Part shown: positions 18,857-31,000 of the stretch, in pieces | Position numbering within the stretch: the first letter of the stretch is position 1 | Layout: each line of letters opens with the position of its first letter | NCBI GenBank assembly: GCA_012744475.1 | Contig: JAAYBV010000031.1 | Location: 62,001 to 126,000, forward strand | Source of the DNA: Phycisphaerae bacterium | GTDB taxonomy: Bacteria; Planctomycetota; Phycisphaerae; Sedimentisphaerales; Anaerobacaceae | Length of the DNA stretch: 64,000 nt | Direction of reading: 5' to 3' | Notes under the pieces: model-generated | Database searches by the model: none | The model's input: the letters and a program-made list of their open reading frames with translations, nothing else | What the model was told of the DNA's origin: nothing | Program-made: the position numbers and the translations under genes

Positions 18857-18887
18857 GGCCGCTGCGATGACTTCCATCGCGGCGGCC
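18857..18887 (+). terminator. Candidate terminator hairpin after the aroC-like gene
   Basis: A 13-bp stem with one G-U pair (GGCCGCTGCGATG / CATCGCGGCGGCC) and a five-base loop, 30 bases after the stop codon. No clear T-run follows. Confidence 0.5.
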
Positions 18888-18950
18888 TGCGTCGTTTCGC
18901 ACGGTACGGCCAAGTTCCTGGCGTCACACGACGGCTTGCGGGGGCGCAAA

Positions 18951-18982
18951 ACTTAGCCCCGGCAAAATGGCCGGGGCTAAGT
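18951..18982. repeat. Perfect 13-bp inverted repeat, REP-like or terminator
   Basis: Arms ACTTAGCCCCGGC and GCCGGGGCTAAGT with a six-base loop AAAATG, 34 bases past the end of the giant surface-protein gene and downstream of the aroC-like gene. It could end transcription from either side. Confidence 0.55.
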
Positions 18983-19016
18983 GGAATCCTTGTGTTCGAC
19001 ACCGAGCCGAGGCCTG

Positions 19017-22000
19017 CTACCCTCCGGCAACCGCACCCGCACCGCCATCGGCGGCATTCTGCTGCTCTTCCAGGGGCGTCTGATCCGGTCTGGCGATCGC
19101 CGGGACCCAGTCCGACCACGCGGTCATATTGCCCGAGGCGTCACGAGCCCGCACGCGGAAGTGCAGTCCCTGATTAGCCCTGCCGATGAGAACCCGGTAG
19201 ATCGGCTCGGTCTGCCAGCCACTGTTGAACTCGGAACGCTCTTGGCACTCGAAGTAGTACAGGACCACGCCGCTGTCGTCGGTGGCAGTCACCGCCATCA
19301 TTTCCACATAGTTGTCGAACGGCGTAGCTCTGTTGGAACCGTCGAAGTCATACTCGCGCGGCAGACCGTTCGGGTCGAACGCCATCGGGTCTGGCGTCGG
19401 CGCCGTCTGGTCGGCCGGGATCGCGGTGGTGAAGCAGCTCCAGGCCGAGAACGGGGTTTCGTTCTGGTTGGCCGACATGTCCCTGGCCCTGACGCGGTAG
19501 CAGTAGGTCATGCCCGGAGCCAGGTTGACATCGGTGTAGGTGTTCGTGTTGATCCAGCCGCTGTCGTTGGCGCCCGGCGTGTTCGTGTCGAAGAAGTACT
19601 GCACGCCGTTGTCGTCGAACGCCTCGGTCGCGACCATCGTGATCGTCTGCGACGTCACCGCCGCGTTCGGCAGAATGTACGGCTCGGGATACGGAGCCAG
19701 CGTATCGACGTTGCCGGCGTAACGGACCCGCGAGAACCCGGTCTCGTTGCCCAGCCCGTCGCGCGCCTTGACGCGGTAGCCGTACTGCCGGTTGCTCGAC
19801 AGACCCGTGTCGGTGTAGACCCGGCTGCTCTGCCATCCGCTGCTGTGGCCGCCGCCGCTGACGTTCTCGAAGTAATACTCGACCGGCCAGCCCCACGCGT
19901 CCACCGCCTCTTTGGCGACCATCCGCGCCGAACCACCGTCCAGACTCGGCAGGGATTCCCACTCGGCCGGATCCGGCTCGGGCGGCGTCGTATCCTGGAC
20001 CAGCCAGCAGTCCGCCAGCACCGCCAGGTCGCGGGCCGTCACGGTCGAATCGAACGTGAAGTCCGCCTGATCGCACCACCCGTTGGCCTCGGAGCAATTC
20101 TCATCGAGCCAGCTCGTCGCGAAGGCGGCGAAGTCCTTGAAGTCGATGATCCCGTCGAAGACCAGATCGCAGAACTTGCACGGTTCCATGAACGGATAGT
20201 GGTAACCCATGTCCACGCGGCCCGTATCCGGGACGTGGTCGGTGCGGGTCGTGGAGCGTGACATGCCCACGTTGCCGGCGAAGTCGCTGCCAGCGTCGAC
20301 GGCCGGACTCTGCCGCGACTGACCCGCGCCGCGACTGCTCAGGTAAAACTCGCCGAGCATGCCACTGACGAAGATCGGGTCGGCGTGGATGATGCCCTCG
20401 CCATAGGTCAGCGTGCAACCCGTGTCCACCCAGATATCGTTGGGTCCGACGCGGATGTCACTGTACGAGACGTTCAGCACGCCGCACAGCGGATCGAGAT
20501 CGAACCCGCTGCCGACCGCCAGTTCGCCGCCCAGGCGGGCCGAGTTGCCCCAGAGAATCGAATCGACCACCGTCGCTTCGCTGAGATACCCGCAGAAGAT
20601 CGCGCCGCCCAACCCGGTGTTGTTCGGGTCTGCGGGCGTGCCCGGGGCGCCGTTGGTCACGAATGTGCAGTTGCGAATCGTCGGCTCGGCGTACCAGTTC
20701 GTCGAGATGCCGCCGCCGTCGCGGAAGGCGCGGTTGTTGCGGATCAGGCAGTTGACGATCTGCGTGAAGTTCTGGCCGCGCAGATAGACCGCACCGCCGG
20801 AGCCGTCGGACAGGTTGCCCGCGAGGTTGCAGTCCTCGATCAGGGCGCTGGCCGAAGAGATCAGCAGACCGCCGCCGATCGGCACAATCGTATCGTCGTT
20901 CGGATCGTCCACATCGGTGACCGCCCGGTTGTTCCAGACGAAGCTGCCGGCCACACCGATCGAGCCGCCCATGCCAGCCAGAGCACCGCCGCGGAGGGCC
21001 GTGTTGGCGGTCACGTTGCAGTCGATGACGCTGACGCCGGCGTTGATGACGTAGATGCCGCCGCCGGTGTCGGCTTCGTTGTCGACGAAGTTGCAGTCGA
21101 CAAAGGTCAGGTTGGCCGTGCCTTCGGCCGCGACACCGCCGCCAAAGCCGATGTACGGATCGAGACGGAAGTTCGGGTCCTGTCCGGCCGTCGTCGGGGA
21201 CGCGATGTTGTCCTCGAACGTGCAGTCGGTGAAGGTCACAATCGTTTCGGCCGCACAGTAGACACCGCCGCCGTACGACGGAATCTGGAACGGAATCAGC
21301 GGCTCGATGTTCCGACCGGCGTCGCCGGCGACACCGCCCTGGCCGCTCATGCCGCCGTAGGAGCGGTTGCCCCGAATGACGCACGAGACGAACTCGGCGC
21401 TGCTGTACTGGTCGATGTAGACGCCGCCGCCGTAACCGGAGTACCACCGGTAGTCACCGAAGTACGATCCGCCGCTGCCGATGATCCCGGTGGCCGGCGA
21501 GTACGGCTGCGTGCCATACGCGGACTCGATATCGGCCGCGTAGTCCCACAGCCAGGTCCGCCACAGTTCCTGCGTGGCCGTCTCCGCGCCGAGACCGGCG
21601 GGATTGATGTCGACCATCACCGGAGGCGTGTAGTTGCCGCCGTAGTTCGGCAGACCGCCGCCGTCGGAGAAGCTGCCGCCGTTGCCGCCGTTACCGCCCT
21701 GGACCGCGTTGTTCTCGATCAGGCAGTTGACAAACTTGGGACTCGTGTTGGTCGCGCAGTAGATGGCGCCACCGCGAGCCCAGCCGCCCCAGCCGCCGCG
21801 GCCGGCGTTAGTCGTCTCGTCGGCGTCCACGCCCGCGCCACCGTCACCGGCGACGACGATGTTGTTGCGGAAGACGCAGTTCTTGACCACCGGCGCCGCG
21901 CCCGGCAGCATGATCATGGCGGCGCCTTGGATCGGCGCGCCGTCCTCGCCGTTGGGATGTCCGGTCTCGCGATCGCCGTCGCCGCCGTCGGCCGCATTGC

Positions 22001-25000
22001 CGCCGCAGTTCTGAATCGTGAAGCCGTTCAAGACGGTGTTGCGATTGGCGCCCGGCCCGAACAGCACGCCGAGGTTGTTCCACTGGTTGTTGGGAACCGC
22101 ACTGAGACCGTCGATGATCGTCGCGGCCACAACCGCCGGATCGTCCGGATTTCTGGACGTGACCGTCACGGGCTTGTCGATGATCAGGGCGATGGCCTCA
22201 TAGCCACTGTAGTAGGTGCCCGGATCGACCATGATCGTGTCGCCTTCTCCGGCGGCCGTCACGGCGTCCTGGATTCGCGGATAGTCGCCCGGCACAGTGA
22301 TCACGCGCGACCGGCGCTTCTCGAATGTCACCGTCACGTGCCGATCCTGCGTCAGGGTCACGGTGTTGGTCAACGTGGTCAGCGTGTCGTCGTCGGTGCC
22401 GGTCCACTGGGCCACCCTCCACCCTTCCTCGGGCGTCGCGACGAGCCGCACGACGTTGTCGGCCGCCCCGGCATACGCCACAGAGAACGCCGGACTGACC
22501 GAGCCGTGAATAAGACCGTCCACATCGCTGGCCAGCGCTTCGGCCGTCAGGGTGAACAGGGTCACGCCTTCGGCATAGTGGTAGCCCATGTCGACCGTGT
22601 TGGCGTCGGCCACGCCGTCGGTTCGGGTCGTGCGATCCGCCAGATCGATGCCCCTGGCTTCGGCCGGACCGCTTCCGACGTCAACCGCCGGACTCTGCCG
22701 ACCCTGGCCCGACGCCGTCTGGCTCAGGTAGTAGCCCGCGATGAACAGCGGGTCCTCCCCGATGTTGCCGCTGGCCTCGTCCCAGACGCCCGTCTCAGCG
22801 TCCCACCCGGGCAGCCTCGACAGGTCCGAAACATAGATCGACGGCGCCACCTGATTGAGCACCTGTACAGCCTCCAGCAGGGTCGCCCCTAAAGTCATGG
22901 CACTGCTCGCGTGGAGCATGGCGCCGCCCGTGCCGCCGGCCAAAGCGCCGAAGTACAGCGGCGTCACCGGGTCGTTCCCGATTTGGACGGAGAAGATGCG
23001 CTTGCTCGGCGTCTGCGAGGCCGCTCCCACCACGTCGCCGAGCGTGTAGCCGGCGACCGGTTCGGGATCGTGCGGAGCCGCGTCCCCGATCAGCAGGATG
23101 ACGCGGTCGACCGGGCCGCTGCGCCAGCCGCCCAGGGCGGTCCCGTCGATCGTGCTCATCAGCGCCGAGTAGACCGACTCTGTCACAGTGTCGCCGCCGG
23201 CGCCCTCAGGCGTGCCGAGGGTGTTGATGCCGTTGTACACGCGAGTCGCGTCCGTCGTGAACGGCACGACGGCGCGGAACGTGTAGTCCGTCGTCGCACC
23301 GACGCCCGTCTCGTTGAAATCTTTGAAGTCCACCACCGCCATGCGGTAGTCCTGCACATCCGTCGCGATCTGGGCGAGCACCTGGGCCGCCGCCGCTTTC
23401 ACCGCGGCGATGCTGGCGGTCATGCTGTCCGTCGTGTCGAAGACAAAGACCAGGTCCAGGGCCGAGCTTTCGCTGGTTCCCGGCGCGACGTTGGACTGGA
23501 TGTTGCTGTTCTGGATGTGCAGCGTGGACGGCCGAGGCCCATACTCGAAGCCGTTGGTCACGGCAATCTGCGAGCCATAGTAGATGCTCGAGTTGCCCCA
23601 GACGATCGAATCGACCAGCACGGCGTTCGCGTCGTAGCCGACGAACAGACCGCCGCCGTAGGACGCTCCGAAGGCGCCGCTGACGAAGTTGTCGGCGATG
23701 GTGCAGTTGGACAGGAACGGCTCGTTGTACCAGTTGACCGAGACACCGCCGCCGTCGCGACCGGCGCTGTTGCCGGTGATCAGGCAGTTGTGCAGCCGCG
23801 GCGCGGTTTCCAGACTCTGGTCGGAACCGCCGAAGTACAGACCACCACCGGAGGTCGAGGACCGGTTGCCCTCGAAGATGCTGTCGAAAATTTCCAGCGG
23901 GGAGTCAAGGGCACAGACTCCGCCGCCCCAGCTTGTCACGCCGGCGAACGGCTGGTTCGGATCACCCGTCGAGTTGGGGTCGATCGTGGACTGGAGGGCC
24001 CGGTTGGCCGTCAACCTGGCTTCGCTCACCGTCCCGGTCGAATCGACTGCATACAGGCCGCCGCCGTGGTACGCCACGTTGTCGCTGATGTTGCAGTCGA
24101 TCACCTTGATGGACGAGTTGGACGACCAGATGGCGCCTCCGACCGCCGAAGAGCTGTCGGTGATCGTGCAGCGGATGAAGGTCGCGGCACAGTCATTCTC
24201 GACGGCGATGGCGCCGCCGTAGCTGACGTAGATATCGTCCGGCTCGGTCACAGTGTTCGTGTCGCCGGTGTTGTTGGTGAAGACGCAGCCGACGAATTCC
24301 GGAGAGCTGGCATTGCCGACGTACACCGCGCCGCCGAAGTTCTCGATATCGATGTTCCTGTCCGGCAGAGGCCATGGGGTACCACCCACGCCGCTGACGC
24401 CGCCAAAGGCATGGTTGTCGGTGAAGTTGCAGTCGACGAACCGAGGCGAGCTGTAGTACTCGATGTAGACCGCGCCGCCATGGCCGCTGTACTTCCAGTA
24501 ATCGTCATAGTAGGGGCGCGGGTCCCGCATGATCGTCTCGGACGAATAGCCGTAGATGTTGCCGTCCTTGTCGAAGAAGCCCCATTCCCAGCCATCCCAC
24601 CAACTCAGTATGCTCTGTTCGATCGCTTCGCCCAGCATCAGGTTGCCACCACGCCCGCTGATGGCGTTCTGGACGCTGTTCCCGCCATTGCCACCGTTGC
24701 CGCCGATGGCCCGGCAATTCTCGAAGAGGCAGTTCTCAAAGAGCGGATCGCTGTTGAAGCCGACGTACACGGCGCCGCCATAGGCCCAACCCGCCCAGCC
24801 GCCGTCGTAACCATTGGGGTGCACGTCCTGGATGCCGCCCGATCCGGTTCCGCCGTTGCCGCCGGTGATGCTGCAATCCACGAATCGGCAGTTGCGAATG
24901 GTCGGAGAGGCTTCGTAGATCGTCATTGTGCCGCCGATCAGACCGGAACCGTATGCCCCGTCATGCGGCGCCCCTGCGATTGCGTCGCCATCAAGCCCGT

Positions 25001-28000
25001 TGGCGCCGACCCAGTTCACGTCGCCGATGGTGATGCCTTCGATGATGGTGTCGGGCCCGACGTCGTATATCTCGAACTGATACCGCCGCAGCATCGTGCT
25101 GGCCACCACCTCCGGATCGTCGGGGTTGGCGCCCGTCAGCGTGATGCTCTTGCCACTGATTCGAATGATGCCCCATGGGTAGACGCTCGTGGCCACCGGC
25201 GCGTACACTCCACTCGGCAGGAGCACGACGTCCCCGTCTTCGGCGGCGTCGATCGCATGCTGAATCGTGGTGTACTCCGGCGCACTGCCGACGACGATGG
25301 TCCTGGGCTGCTCGAATTCGACGGTAACGTGCCGGTCCGGCCCAATGATCACGGTGTTGGCCGCGTCCTTCGAAGCGTCGTCGGTCGTCCCGGCCCACTG
25401 CGCGATGCGCCAGCCCGATTCTGGCCTGCCCATGATCGGCACGGCGGTTCCGGCGTAGTACTCGCCGCTGGTCGGCTCGATCGTGCCGTGACCGCCGATC
25501 ACCTCGGCCGTCAGTTTGTACTTGGGCATGTCCGTGTGATCCGGGAAGTGGAAACCAACGTCCACCACACCAACGTCCCCTTCGCCGTCACTGCGTGTCG
25601 TCAGCTCGGAAAGCCCGAGGGCCTCGGCAAGGCCATTGCCGGTGTCGACGGCGGGGCTGTTGGCATCCTGACCGGCCACCGTCTGACTCAGGTAGTAGGC
25701 TCCGAGCGGACCATCGGTGAACAGCGGATCGCCCTCGGTATTTGTCACGTCGAGCTCCGGCCCGGCTACCGTGGTCGTTACCTTCGAGGCACTGTCGTAG
25801 AGACCGAAGTCTCCGTCGGCGTTCTGGTGGAACAGGCTGTGGGTCACGATCGAGTTGGCGAAATCGATCTCCGCAATGGCACGGTTGTTGTTGTTCTCGA
25901 AAATCGAATTGCCGACCGTCACATCCGAATCCCAGTCACAGTAGATCGCGCCGCCGAGCCGCTCGGCCTGGTTCTGGGCAAACGTACTGTTGGTGATCGT
26001 GGGTGTCGCAAACAACCCGCTCGAGACGGCGCCGCCGTGGCGATTGGCGCTGTTGCCCATGAACAGACAGTTCTTGACGACGTGATCGACGTAGCCGCCG
26101 TAGAAGCTCAGGGCGCCGCCGGTTCCGTTGACTCCATCGGCCCGGTTGTAGCCGAACATGCAGTTCTCGATGGTCGCGTTCGTGGCGGCGCAGACCATAC
26201 CGCCACCGACGTCCACGCCGACACCAGGCTCGTCCTTCTCGAAGTGACCTCGGTTCAGGTAATAGACATTGTACGAAATGAGATCGTATGGATCAGTCAA
26301 CAAGAGACCGCTGATCAACTCGTTGACCTGCGTGTCGGCCATCGGCGGTACGCCGCTGCCGCCCAGGGCAACGTTGCCGCCGACGCCACCACCGGTCAGC
26401 TTCACCGTGCCGGCGGTCAGGAACAGGCCGCCGCCGCTCTTGGCCCGGTTGTTCAGGAAGTAGCAATCGTTGATGCGGGCGTCGAAATCCTCGAAGTGCA
26501 GAGCCCCGCCCTGGCTGTAGAAGCCGCCGACCGCTTCGTTGCCGCCGAAGGAGCAGCGATCGAGGCCCAACTGCAGGACATACGGGCTCTCCGGATCGCC
26601 CGTGTTGAGATAAGCATCGATGGCGCCGCCGCTCTCACCGGCCTTGTTGCCCGAGAACGAACAGCCGCTGAATTCCGCATGGCTGAGCAAACGCACGGCG
26701 CCGCCGCTGCCGGTAGCTTCATTGCTGTAGAACTGGCAATCGCGCAACATCACGTTCGTGCAGAGCGGTCCGACAAAGAGCGCGCCACCCGTGTAGTCCG
26801 GCGTCTCGATACCACTGATGCTGATGTGGTCGTCTACAATGACGTACAAGCCGAAGAAGCGTGGATCGGCGTTTTCTCCATCCGCCCGGTTCTGGCGGAA
26901 CACGCACTGATTGGCGTCCACAACACCATACCCGGCGTGGTAGACGGCGCTGCTGGCGTTGCCCGAGAACTCGCAGCGCTCGACGCTGATAGTGTCCTCG
27001 TAATCGGCGAAGATGGCGCCGCCAGGCATGTAAATGCGCAGCTCATCCTGTTGCGCGCCGGCGGCCAGGAGCGTGGTCGTCAGGTATCCGTTGTAGGCCA
27101 GGTTATTGGTGAATGTGCAATTCACGAATTTCGGAGTAGCGCCGTTCTGATAGACCGCGCCACCCACCACCGTCCCACCGGGCATCACGTCACCGACGTC
27201 GCCGGGGCCCGCGGGGTTCGGATACGGGTCGCTCAGATCGCTGCCGGGACCGTCCATGCCCGGAATGCCGGGCACGCCCGTCACAGCGTGGTTGTTGGCG
27301 AACACGCAGTCATTGAACACCGCGTCGCTGCCGTTTTCACAGTAAACGGCGCCGCCGTGGCCGTCGCCAAGGGCGTTGCCGGCATCGCCACCCCAGCTCT
27401 CCCAACTACTGCCGTCGTTCGGATTGCTGCCGTTGCCGCCGTCGCCACCCATACCGCCTCGCGCGGCGCAGTTGCGAATGGTGCAGTTGATGAAGGTCGG
27501 TCTGCTGCCGCTCAGGCAGGCGACGGCGCCACCGTAGCTGTCGCCGGAGCCGGTGCCACCATGACCGCCCCAGTAGCCCTTCACGTCCGAACCCTGCGGA
27601 ATCGCGTAGCCGTCCAGGCCGTTGCCGCCCTGGGCCGCGACGACCATGCAGTCCTCGATCACGCAATTCAAGAACGTCGGAGAACTGCCGTTCGTGCAGA
27701 GGATCGCCCCGCCGTAGCCGGTGCCGCTGGCACTGGTGCCCGAAGGCATTTCGATGGGCGGCTCCTGCTCATCCGGGTTGTACTCCAGGATCGGACGACC
27801 GTTCGGATTCACACCGCCGGTGACACCGACCGAGCCAATCCAGTAGGCGTTGCGGATCGTGATGCCGGCGATGACGCAATCGGCTGTCTCACCGCTGTGG
27901 AAGTAGAACGCCCGTTTGCGTCTGAAACGTGCACCCTCGCAATCGATGATGGTGCTGGCCACCGAGTTCGGATCGTTCGGATCGACCGACATCAGGCGGA

Positions 28001-31000
28001 TATTCTTGTTTTGCAGATCGATGCCCTGGGGGCTGCTGATGTAGTGAGTGCCCTCGCTCAGGATGATGTTGGTGTCGCCCGGGCTGGCCGCCAGGATCGC
28101 TTCTTCGATCGTGCGGAACTCCGAGGGCACCAGGATGTTGCGGGTGACGTTCTTCTCGAACTCGACGATGACGTACTGGTCGCCGGTATCCATCGTCACG
28201 GTGTTGGTGTTGCGGTTCCAGGACGGGTCGTTGTCGGTGCCGATCCACTGACGGACGCGATAGCCTTCCTGCGGATGGGCGGTGAGGGTGACCCGTTCGA
28301 ACTCGTGGTAGTAGCCGCCCGTCGGGGTGACGGTCCCGTGACCGCCGACGACCGTGACCTCCAGTTTGTAGCGTCCCTGTCCGGCGTAGTGGAAGCCCAT
28401 GTCCACCGTGCCGGCATCGGGCGCGCCATCGGTGCGCGTGGTCGCGCCGGCCAGGCCGAGTTGGCTTGCCAGGGCGCTGCCGGCATCGACGGCGGGACTG
28501 TCCTGACCCTGTCCGGCCGCGATCTGGCTGAGGAAGTACGATTCGACGAACAGCGGATCGGATTCGATGTTGCCGTCGAGCCAATTGAGGGTCCGGCCCG
28601 ACTCGATGTGCAGGCCGAGACGTCCGCCTTGAATGTCACTGTACGAGACCGTCAGCGTCGCGGGCCGCTGGATGTAGACCGGATCGCTGTCGCTGCCGAT
28701 CGAAATCTGCGAGCCCAGAACCGCCACATTGTTCCACAGGATGCTGTTGATCAGCTTGGTGTTGCTGCTGTGCGAAGCGACCAGGCCACCGCCCTTGCCT
28801 CGGGTGCTGAAGAAGTTGGGATCGTAGGCGAAGTTCTCGACGATGGTGCAGTTCTCGATCGTCGGGGCCGCGAACCAGTGCGAGGCGATGCCGCCGCCGT
28901 CGACGGTCGCGGTGTTGGCCTTGACCAGGCAGTTCTTCAAAGTCGGCGTGTAGGGATCGCCGCCGAAGTAGACGCCGCCGCCGGAGCCGAGCGTCGTGTT
29001 CTCGCTGATGAAGCAGTTCTCAATCAGCGCATCGGACGACCAGCAGACCAGACCGCCGCCGGCCCCCAGACCGGTGCTTCGCGACTCGGGCACGTCCGGA
29101 GGCGTGAACGGGTTGTTCGGATCGAACAGCGAGTTCGGATCGTTCGGATCGGGCCAGACGTCCTGAGGAGGCCACGTGCTCTGATCGTTCGGGTCCATCG
29201 GAGGCGCCGGGACGAAGACGATGTACTGCGGCCCGGTCGCCTGGTTGCCACGAATGCTGCAATTCTCGATCGCCGGCGCGCCGCGGCTCCAGTACAGACC
29301 GCCGCCTTCGACTGCGGTGTTGCCGCGAATCACGCAGTTGGAAACCTGCACGTCGGCGCCCTGGCCGTACCAGTACAAACCGCCGCCGTAGCCGGCCTGG
29401 TTGTCGGTGAACTGGCTGTTGCGCAGGTTCAGCGTGCTGCCGTTGTAGTAGTCGGAGGCGTCCTCGTCCCAGATGCCGCCGCCGAACAGACCGCCGCCAT
29501 ACCCCTCGTCGTCCTCGGTGCGGTTGTCGCTGAACGTACAATCGTTGACGTCGAGCTTGCACTCGTAGCTGAGGAACAGACCGCCTCCGTTGACAGCCGC
29601 CTCGTTGTCGAAATACCGACAGCCATTGAGCGTGATCGCGCCGCCGACCTCGAAGGCCTGACCGCCGCCATAGAGGGCGGAGGTGTTGCCTTCGATCGTG
29701 CAGCGAGTCAGTTCGGCCGTGCAGTCGTTGGCGTAGTACTCGCCGCCGCCGCTATCGGCCTCGATGAGGTTGCCGCTGATCGTGGTATCGGTCAGCCTCG
29801 CGACGCAGTTCGCCAGGTAGACGTTGGCGCCGCCGTAGTTGGTGGTGAAGCTGCGAAGGACGATACCGGCGCTGCCGGCACCACCGGCCGCCCCATCGGT
29901 CCCGCCCGCGCCACCGGCGCCGCCTTCGCCCGCGGGATCGCCATCACCGCCGCTGCCACCAGCGCCACCGGCGCCGCCCGGGCTGCCGCCGGCGCCCCCG
30001 GCGCCACCGGCCCCACCGGCGTACGAAAGCGTCGGCACCGTCCACAGGGCCGAGCAGCCACTGATCGCGGTGTCGTAGATCTGAATGTCGCACTCCTCGG
30101 CGAAGAAGATCGCTCCGGCCCAGGACCGCAGACCGTTGATGCCCATCGGGCCACCGGCGCCACCAGCGCCACCATTGGCGCCGACGCCGTCGGTCCCGGC
30201 CTGGCCGTCCTGACCGTCGTTTTCACCGCTGCCTGCGGTGCCGCCCTCGGCCGCAACGCCGCCGCTGCCGCCAGCACCGCCCGCACCACCGGGGCCGCCG
30301 GCATTGCCGAGGCCCTGGAGCGTTTCACAATCGATGATCGTGCAGTACCGAATCGTCGGCCGGCAGTTGGCGCCGAAGTACATAGCGCCGCCCAGGGCTT
30401 CGCCACCGTCGCCGCCCTTGCCGCCTGCGCCGCCGGCCCCACCGGCGCCGCCATTGCCGCCATTGCCGCCGTTGCCGCCATTGCCGCCGTTGCCGTCGGT
30501 GCCGTCATTGATGCCGGGACCGCCGTTCTGGCCGTCCTGGCCCTGTTGGCCGTCGCCACCGTCGCCGCCGGCCGCTCCATCCTGGCCGGTACCGCCGAAG
30601 CCGCCGGTGCCGCCGAGGGCCTTGCAGTTGCGAATCGTCACGTGGAGAATCGTCGGCGCACAGTTCGGGTCGAAGTAGAACGCGCCGCCGTACCCGTTGC
30701 CGCCGCGACCGCCTTCGAGGCCGGGCGCACCATCGGCGCCGGCCGCGCCGTCCGCGCCGCTGGCGCCATCGGCGCCGTCAGTGCCGTCGATGCCGTTGAC
30801 CGGTGCTTCCGGGTCTCGCGGATCGGGATTGGGTTCCGCGGGGTCTTCCAGCGCCTCGGCCGCATCAGCCGGATCCGCCGGCGCCGCAGGCGGAGCCGGG
30901 GCCGCCGGCGGAGCGCTGGCGTCTTCGCCGTTGCGCCCCTGCGCGACACAGTTCTCGATAATCAGGTTGGACAGAGTCGGACTGCTGCCGTTGAAGCAGG

